Source of the DNA: Salminus brasiliensis
Lineage: Eukaryota; Chordata; Actinopteri; Characiformes; Bryconidae
Assembly: GCF_030463535.1 (NCBI RefSeq)
Contig: NC_132881.1
Coordinates: forward strand, 39,987,973-40,051,972
Reading direction: 5' to 3'
DNA: 64,000 nt
A program made the translations under genes and the position numbers. Below are positions 57,330 through 64,000 of this stretch, in pieces; within the stretch, counting starts at the first letter, position 1, and the number at the start of each line of letters is the position of its first letter. The notes below the pieces were generated by a model, which was not told the origin of the DNA, did no database searches, and saw nothing but the letters and a program-made list of their open reading frames with translations.

Positions 57330-58925
57330 GACGATTCTCACTTCAGACGTCATCATTCATCTGGGCAGGCTTGCCCCGTTTCACACAATCAGTAACGCTG
57401 AGCTAAGGCTCGAGAAAGATGGCTAGTTTAGCACCTTGTTAATTAGTGCAAATGCTAAGGACATGCTATGTGAAACTGCACTGGACTATCAGCAAGCTCA
57501 AAACACACATCCTGGGGGACTGTTTATGGTTACTACAGAACTGTGCGTACTGCTGAGAACCTAAAGTGAGGCTTTCAGGTCAGATGATAAGGCTGGCCTG
57601 AGAACAGTAAGGGACAACCTTTCTCATGCCATCAGAGAGGCAAAGCACAACTACAAACAGAATGTCCATTCCCACTTCCATGACACTACTGACATGGCGC
57701 ATGTGGCAGGGCATCATCGACTACAGGACAACGTCACATGCTTGTGACAGTGATGCCTCTCTTCAAGATGTGTCTGAACAACTTTTACACTGGGTTTGAA
57801 GGAGTACCCCTCCACTCAACGACGAGGTACTTTGTCTGACCACAGCTGATGTGAGGAGGCCTCTGCACAGAGTCAGCTCACAGAACCCAATGATCAGTGT
57901 GGTCATCCAAATGAGCTCAAATGCCTTCTCAAGTCCTACCTCAAACCACTACTGAATAGCACTGACATCAGCACTGACATCACCTCATCATTAAGTGTTT
58001 CGAGAAGTTCATAATGAAGTGTATTAAGAAGCTGCCCCCGTCATTCAATACCGTCATTCATGACTTCAGTAGAGTGAAGTGATCAACGTACCCTAACATA
58101 AACAGCTCTGCTCTGGAGATTGTTAAGAGCACTGAGTTCATTGCTGTTCACATCGTGGTGAACCTCACCTGGTCACCAAGAAACCTCAGCAGCATCTCGT
58201 CTGAGACTGAGGAAAGATCTCAGAGCATCTTTTCCTATAACCCTCACCGTGTTATTCTGAGGAACTATGGAGAGTATCCAGAGCAGCTGCATCACCGTCT
58301 GGTTTGGAAACTGCACTGTCCCTGACTGCAGGACTATACAGCGGATACTGAGGTCCGCTGAGAAGATCATTACATAGCTTGTCTAGTTCCTGTAGAGAAG
58401 TACCGCCAATAGAATAGGACTCTCTGGAACTGAAAAAACATAAGGCTATTGGCACCATGCCTTATGCCAGGTGTGGGCTAGAGGGCTATAAAGCCCCCAG
58501 CATTGAGCTGTGGAGCAGTGGAATTGTGTTCTCTGGAATGATGAATGGTGCTTCATCCAATACTTTTGAGGAGTGGGGGACATGGTGGGACGGTAATCAT
58601 ACAACATCCTGACCTGTTGCTGAATGCAATCAAATCCTCACAGTAAAAATTCTTTTTCAGAACCCTCTAATTCAGACGAAACAATGAATGAACAGGTGTG
58701 AACAGGTGTTTGCTGTTAAATAGTATGTTACTTATCTCTGGGCCTTTGTTCTTTGCATTCAGCACTGGGAGCTATTTATCATATTGTCTGTATTGTATCT
58801 TGGCTCTGGTTTTTCACATTTGCACTTTATGTAGTCTTGTATAGTGTTGTAGTCTGTGTTGCACCATAGTCCTGGAAGAAAGTTATTTCGCTTCCCTGTA
58901 TGCTTGAAATAACAATAAAGCCCTA
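57330..58925 (+). mobile_element. Non-LTR retrotransposon (Rex1/CR1-like) remnant, split by a MITE
   Basis: Decayed reverse-transcriptase-region sequence reads in broken frames, for example DNLSHAIREAKHNYK (about 57,617), then NLTWSPRNLSS (about 58,162) and a block near 58,262-58,360 resembling the SILTSCITVWFGNCTV stretch near the end of such LINEs. The 3' UTR resumes at about 58,741 (AAAGTTATTTCGCTTCCCTG, then ACAATAAAGCC). A family A MITE sits between the two parts. Confidence 0.75.
58376..58712 (+). mobile_element. MITE family A copy inserted in the LINE
   Basis: CTTGTCTAGTTCCTGTAGAG, CAATAGAATAGGACTCTCTG, CATTGAGCTGTGGAGCAGTG, ending near AGGTGTGAACAGGTG. The outer left terminus is missing. 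It separates the body and the 3' UTR of the LINE. Confidence 0.75.
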
Positions 58926-60034
58926 GAACTTGTGAGAAATGCAGTTCAGGAGGGTGATAGTAGTCTGTGCCTGTGACGTTGAGCACATAGAGTGATTCTA
59001 GAGGGAGACATGCCAATAACTCTGTTCGTATGGATCAAAAGTTATTTCAGCAAGCTGCGCAACGGCCTATCCACAGCTGTAAACTGAATGAGAAACTGTA
59101 TGAGGCTGAGACAGAAATCCTCTACTGGACTGAATCCAAATCTCTCCAGGAGACTCTGTAGTCTACCTTAGCTTGTCAAAGGCAGAAATAAAAACCTTGA
59201 GGGTGATGCTTGAGTCTGGCAGCAGCATTCATTCACCTAGACTACATTTTTACACTTGGGAAAGCAAAGCCAGTAGGTCAGACTATGCAGCAGATCTGAC
59301 TGTGCAAGAGTCTTTGAGCTGTGAGAACAAAGGCAAGAAGTTGGCAAGTGAGAGATGCAGAGTTTTACATACACTTCTACAGAAAGAGCTGATGCTGCAT
59401 TACCACCTGCTCTGCTCAGACACAACTGTTTTTATTCAGATGTGCGAAACTACGCAGGCATTGATATGGGAATTGTGGGCTGATGCTGATATCTAAACTA
59501 TTTTTCTTATAATATGTACAGAGTATTGTGAATAAATGGAATGTTTCACTGCAAAATGCCATACATGAGTAAAATGGAGATGTAATACATATAAGCCTGG
59601 CACCATACATCTGATTTTTTTTTTTTTTATTAAATATGAACAATTATCTTCTGGTACCAAAAGTATTCTGATATTGTTGTGCATCCCTGCATCCCCTGCA
59701 TCACAGTTACATTAAATTATGCATTTCTGGATTTTAAATCTTCAGAGAACCTAAACCTATGCCTTGTAATTTAGGTTAATGCATATAAGTCCACACACCT
59801 ACAAAGTAGGCCATATGAATATCTCTTTTCCTAGCCCACAACCCCTCTTTAGATGCAAATTGTGCAAAAGAGGAGTAGTTTTAATCTTTAAGCTTTACAT
59901 TCAATGTGAACGTGGGCTATCTGCCAGACAACTAATTCCTAAAATCAGCATCTGTAGATCTGAACAGTCCTGATTCTCACAACCCTTCAGTCCTGCTACC
60001 TACAGAAGTTGTGAACAGACAGATGACAATAAAC
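58926..60034. other. Non-genic stretch
   Basis: No supported gene: a 107-codon frame at 59,173-59,496 shows no recognisable family. At 59,973-60,035 lies a segment duplicated at 60,270-60,335. Confidence 0.45.
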
Positions 60035-61610
60035 CAATAGCCACCAGTTTCTACAGATGTCCCTGTAGTTAATGAGCAATATACCTCAGTGTGTAATAAG
60101 CCTTTCTGTGATAAGTGGTTAATAAGATTTCTAGACCTACTACGATCTAAGACATCAGAGGACGCTGTTTACTATTGACCATTTGAGTAATAATCAGAAA
60201 GGACTTGGGGGGGGGGGGGGGTACAACGTTTTGGACAACATTCTTAGCCGAGTCGATCAGCAAACCTTAATTCTCACAACTCTTTAGTCCTGCTACCTGC
60301 AGTGAAGTTGTGAACAGACAGATGACAATAAACCAACATCACTAGAATATTAGACCTTACCTGTAAGTCTGATTAGTGAACTATGCTTGTTTCTGTGTCT
60401 GGTAACACTTTTAGAAGTTAGACAGCATGTTAGACCACATGCATTTGAAATGATTGGTTTACAGGGTTTGTTGCTGTTGTTCTAAAAGTTGATCATAAAT
60501 CACTCCATAGCTGGCAAACAGGCATCTCCACTGCTCTAATTAAGGATTCTGCTGCAACAGCTTTTCAGACGTCCCTGCACTGACCTGTAGGCGGTCAAAT
60601 GCACAAAATGTGACAGTGAAAAATCTGGTATTGTAATGACACACACGCTCCATTTGCAGAGTTTCTAGCACTCCTACACATTTAAACTGCAGTGTCCAAA
60701 ATCCATTTACATCCAGAGTTATCCTTTTTTGTCAACATTTTGTCAATATGAATATGTACTCATTTTACACATCTTACTTAACTATTTTTGTATGTTTTTG
60801 TTGATTCATTTATTTATTTTACATTGTTCAGTGACAAAGAAGTCATAAATCCATTTAAGTTTACAGAAACTCATTTAAATTATTTATAAAGGCACTTTTG
60901 TTTACATCTAATTCCACAGCACGGTTAGAAATTAAGTACAGTGTTCTCCAAAAGGAATGGAATGGCAAGGCCTATTCTATAGTTTTTGCAATAGACAAGA
61001 CACCTGGGTTTGAGATCAAGAGATAAACATGAGACAACAGATCAGAATTATAGCAGTTTTTAAGGTGTTTTGAGGAACCTTAAAAAAAAAAAGAAAAAAA
61101 GAAGAAGGTTTCTCAAAGCACCTTAGGGCGTTCCACTCCAGTTTCAAACTGAAGAACATCCAAAAGGTCCTCCAGGAACAGTGACATCTTTAGAGTAAAT
61201 AACACGAATAAATAACATGAATATTTGGTTGCATGTTCCTTTCTTGCCAGCAACACACAGACATCACCAGACTGTTACATTCTTCTGTTGTGATGCTTTT
61301 ACTCCAGATTTTAGTTGTTGTTTGTTTTGGGGAGTTTCCCTCTTAAGTCTCCTTTTCAGAAGGAACTCTTCAAGTTCTTGCTTTGTTTAGTTAAGGTCTG
61401 CTGATCAACTTGGCTAAGAATGTTGTCTAAAACCTGCTTTTTTCAGTAATCTGATTATTAAAGTAGTCATGTAAACAGCGTGATGTCTTAGATCGTAGTA
61501 AGGTCTAGATATCTTATTAACCCCTTACCACAGAAAGGCTTATTACACAGTAAAGTGTATTACTCAGTAACTTGGTGGGGCTATTCTTTGGTAATAGAAG
61601 TTTGTAATAA
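60035..61610. mobile_element. Element with about 220-bp inverted arms
   Basis: The left arm at about 60,035-60,275 and the right arm at about 61,393-61,610 are inverted copies. For example, CATTCTTAGCCGAGTCGATC at the left matches CATTCTTAGCCAAGTTGATC read on the minus strand at the right, and GTGTAATAAGCCTTTCTGTG occurs in both. The roughly 1.1-kb centre has no coding frame. It contains a foldback piece at 61,060-61,195, a G15 run at 60,207-60,221, and a duplicate of the left flank. Confidence 0.7.
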
Positions 61611-63353
61611 CACTTGACCTGAAAGCGTTCCATAACCTTTTTAAGGGGTTAACCCTTAAATAACCCCTTAAATGCAGCTCTCTTGAACAAGAGAGCCATA
61701 TTTTAGCTCAGTAATCAGTGCATGTATCCTCTTACGTGGAATTCTGGATTTCTCAGTCCAAAAAAACAGGCCATGGTACCGGAAATAAGCAAGCAATGTC
61801 ACAGCACCTGCGAGGCAACGGCAAAAAACGTCGTAGCAAGACTGGAACAAAATAATTTTAATATTCTTCAACTTCTAGATGATGTATGCTCATATTGTGG
61901 TTTGATGTGTAAACAAAAAACTTAGGCACAAAGTTTGGGTTTTACAGGATGTTTAGGTCACATCTTATTCTGTGAGATTATTGGCTGGTTACAATACCTA
62001 ACTTTGATTACTGCATGACCCAAATTTTTCCCATTATCTGATCACTCACTCATGAATGAATGAATGTGAGTGGAAATTGTACTTGAAAAATGGGTGGGTT
62101 CAAACAAAATGTGATGTCAGAAGGGCTTTAACACATATTTACATCTGCATAATGAAAGCTGAAATTCTAATCTAATGTCTCAAATTCATCTTTTGATCTC
62201 AAACCAAAACATCCTTATTTTCCAGTATGTTTGGAGGGGACCGTATCTCTTGTATGACATCTCAAACAGGGAAGGGAAAAGCTTAATTCTTAATGTTAAA
62301 TCAGTACGATACTGTAATCTCCAGGAATCTTATGGAAACATTCTCCAGACTAAAATATTTTTGTGTTGTTCATGTTTCAGTGCTGCCTCTGTGTGCATTT
62401 AAAATCCCTGATCGTGCCTTTAACCGCCCTGATTCATTTATTATCATTCACGAGTTAATTTTCTCCTTTCTCCTTCTCCTCCTCCATCTTCACTCGCTTT
62501 TGATCCTTTCACTCTCCATCATTCTGTCCTCCGTAACCTCACTCGATATGTTTTATTGCCTTTCTCTTTCTCTCCAACACAGTTCTGGCATAAACGGTGT
62601 CAGTCATAGCGTGCCTCTGGCCTGCTGATGAGACATGCACACACTCATACACATACACACACGCACAAAAAACTACCACATGCACACAAACACACGCAAA
62701 CACATATACAAAATGTCTCCCAGCTGGTTGGTTGGTGTAGGTGGAGCGGGGAAAGCCTGTTTGTCCAGTCATGCAGAGTTGGTGTGGAGGTGGAGAAAGA
62801 GAGAGAGAGATGTGGTGTCCAGAACATGAAAGCGAACGGAGGCGGTGTTGAATAACAACATGGACATCCTCAGGCTGTTCATGCTCTCCGCCCGTCTGTC
62901 TGTCTGTCTCTCCGTCTATCTCTCTGTCTGTCTAAACTGTTGTTAAAGGACTTTCATCATATTTGAACGTGGAAAACACTTCTACATACACACTCTCCTT
63001 TACAAGGACCGATTGGTTCAGTATATGCCGTTACCTCCTTACACTGCCAGGAGCTGTGGGCGGTGCCAGATTTACATTGCTCACTCTCATATCTACATAA
63101 GGACTCAAGGAAGAAAGCTTGAGAGCAACCAAGACTCCTCCTCCTCAGAGGGGAACCCATCCTCCTCTGTCCTGATGTAAGGATCCAGAGCAGGACAGCA
63201 TCGCAATAAGCAGCAGGGTAGTGGACAGCTGAGTTGGGCAGCACCGGGACAGAACAGTAGGACCAGGGCATCTTAGCACATGGAATAAGAATGTAAACAG
63301 AATGTAAGGAAAAACAAAGGGGTTAGTAGGACTGTGGCAAATATTTGCGAATC
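61611..63353. other. Non-genic stretch with CA and TCTG microsatellites
   Basis: A palindromic AAGGGGTTAACCCTT lies near 61,643. CA-rich repeats occupy about 62,637-62,705, and a (CTGT)n/CTCT run about 62,893-62,930. Short frames here are repeat-driven, and no gene is supported. Confidence 0.5.
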
Positions 63354-64000
63354 ACCAACTGCCCTGTAATTAGGTGTAATCACCTAATGAGCTGGCCTGT
63401 AATACACATCCCATAACCAACTGCCCTGTGATACACATCCCATAACCAACTGCCCTGTAATACTTACCCCCTTACAAGCTGCCCTGTGATACACATCCCA
63501 TAACCAACTGTCCTGTAATACTTACCCCCTTACAAGATGCCTTGTGATACACATCCCATAACCAACTGTCCTGTAATACACATCCCATAACCAACTGCCC
63601 TGTGATACACATCCCATAACCAACTGTCCTGTAATACTTACCCCCTTACAAGATGCCCTGTGATACACATCCCATAACCAACTGTCCTGTAATACTTACC
63701 CTCTAACAAACGGTCCTATAATACTTATCCCATAACCAACTGTCCTGTAATACTTACCCCCTTACAAGCTGCCCTGTGATACACATCCCATAACCAACTG
63801 TCCTGTAATACTTACCCCCTTACAAGCTGCCCTGTGATACACATCCCATAACCAACTGTCCTGTAATACTTACCCCCTTACAAGATGCCTTGTGATACAC
63901 ATCCCATAACCAACTGTCCTGTAATACACATCCCATAACCAACTGCCCTGTGATACACATCCCATAACCAACTGTCCTGTAATACTTACCCCCTTACAAG
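63354..64000. repeat. 58-bp minisatellite (27 + 31 bp half-units) reaching the window edge
   Basis: About eleven tandem units. Each is a 27-base half (CTGCCCTGTGATACACATCC + CATAACC) and a 31-base half (AACTGTCCTGTAATACTTAC + CCCCTTACAAG). The halves share the word CTGYCCTGTRATAC, so the array grew from a shorter ancestral repeat. Several places have two A halves in a row. The array continues past the window. Confidence 0.95.

Noticed and set aside
59173-59496. 107-codon frame
   Set aside because: Looks like ordinary AT-balanced intergenic sequence; no family or gene signals. Short enough to arise by chance in a 64-kb window.
63354-64000. Regular repeat at the right end considered as CRISPR
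   Set aside because: The whole unit repeats with no unique spacers, and the host is a vertebrate; it is a minisatellite.
35360-64000. Search for a tpst2 or other neighbour expected from human CRYBB1 synteny
   Set aside because: No exon-like block with recognisable protein similarity was found on either strand, so none is claimed.

Overview
The window is vertebrate nuclear DNA, almost certainly from a ray-finned fish. Two lens beta-crystallin genes and unc93b1 are split into short exons with GT-AG introns, and the spaces between are full of typical teleost repeats: Tc1/mariner fossils, MITEs, tRNA-derived SINEs, L2-like and Rex/CR1-like LINE pieces, and long CA, GA, CT and AAT microsatellites. 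An otophysan (catfish or characin relative) is a guess from repeat flavour only.

Layout. (1) 1-2,150 has no gene, perhaps the 3' UTR of an upstream neighbour at its left edge, and a Tc1 fragment. (2) 2,150-14,705 is unc93b1 on the plus strand: one non-coding and twelve coding exons giving 624 residues, followed by two poly(A) signals. (3) 14,705-16,287 is a short tail-to-tail spacer with a TIR transposon. (4) 16,288 to about 24,500 is a beta-A crystallin gene on the minus strand (five coding exons plus one 5' UTR exon, 209 residues), with a Tc1 fossil and a second TIR element in one intron. (5) About 24,530-27,060 is the divergent intergenic region of the two crystallin genes, with E-box, RFX-like and AP-1-like motifs and a long CT-rich tract. 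(6) 27,061-35,360 is crybb1 on the plus strand (TATA box, non-coding exon 1, five coding exons, 220 residues, poly(A) signal). (7) 35,360-64,000 holds no gene I can support. It is packed with MITEs, SINEs, a LINE nested with a MITE, a long-inverted-repeat element, a GA/CT mirror tract, and a 58-bp minisatellite running off the right edge.

How the genes relate. The crystallin pair is head to head, like mammalian CRYBB1/CRYBA4, and encodes subunits of lens beta-crystallin oligomers. unc93b1 is unrelated in function: its product is a polytopic chaperone that carries nucleic-acid-sensing Toll-like receptors from ER to endosomes. Its glycosylation sites, the histidine equivalent to human H412 and the YxxPhi endocytic motif are all conserved. 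No operon-like or frankly novel protein system is visible. The most unusual signals are two inverted PU.1/IRF-type composite motifs upstream of unc93b1, one transposon family inserted in both crystallin genes in opposite orientation, a local burst of one MITE family, a roughly 1.6-kb element with about 220-bp inverted arms, and an unassigned 127-codon hydrophobic ORF at 39.3 kb.
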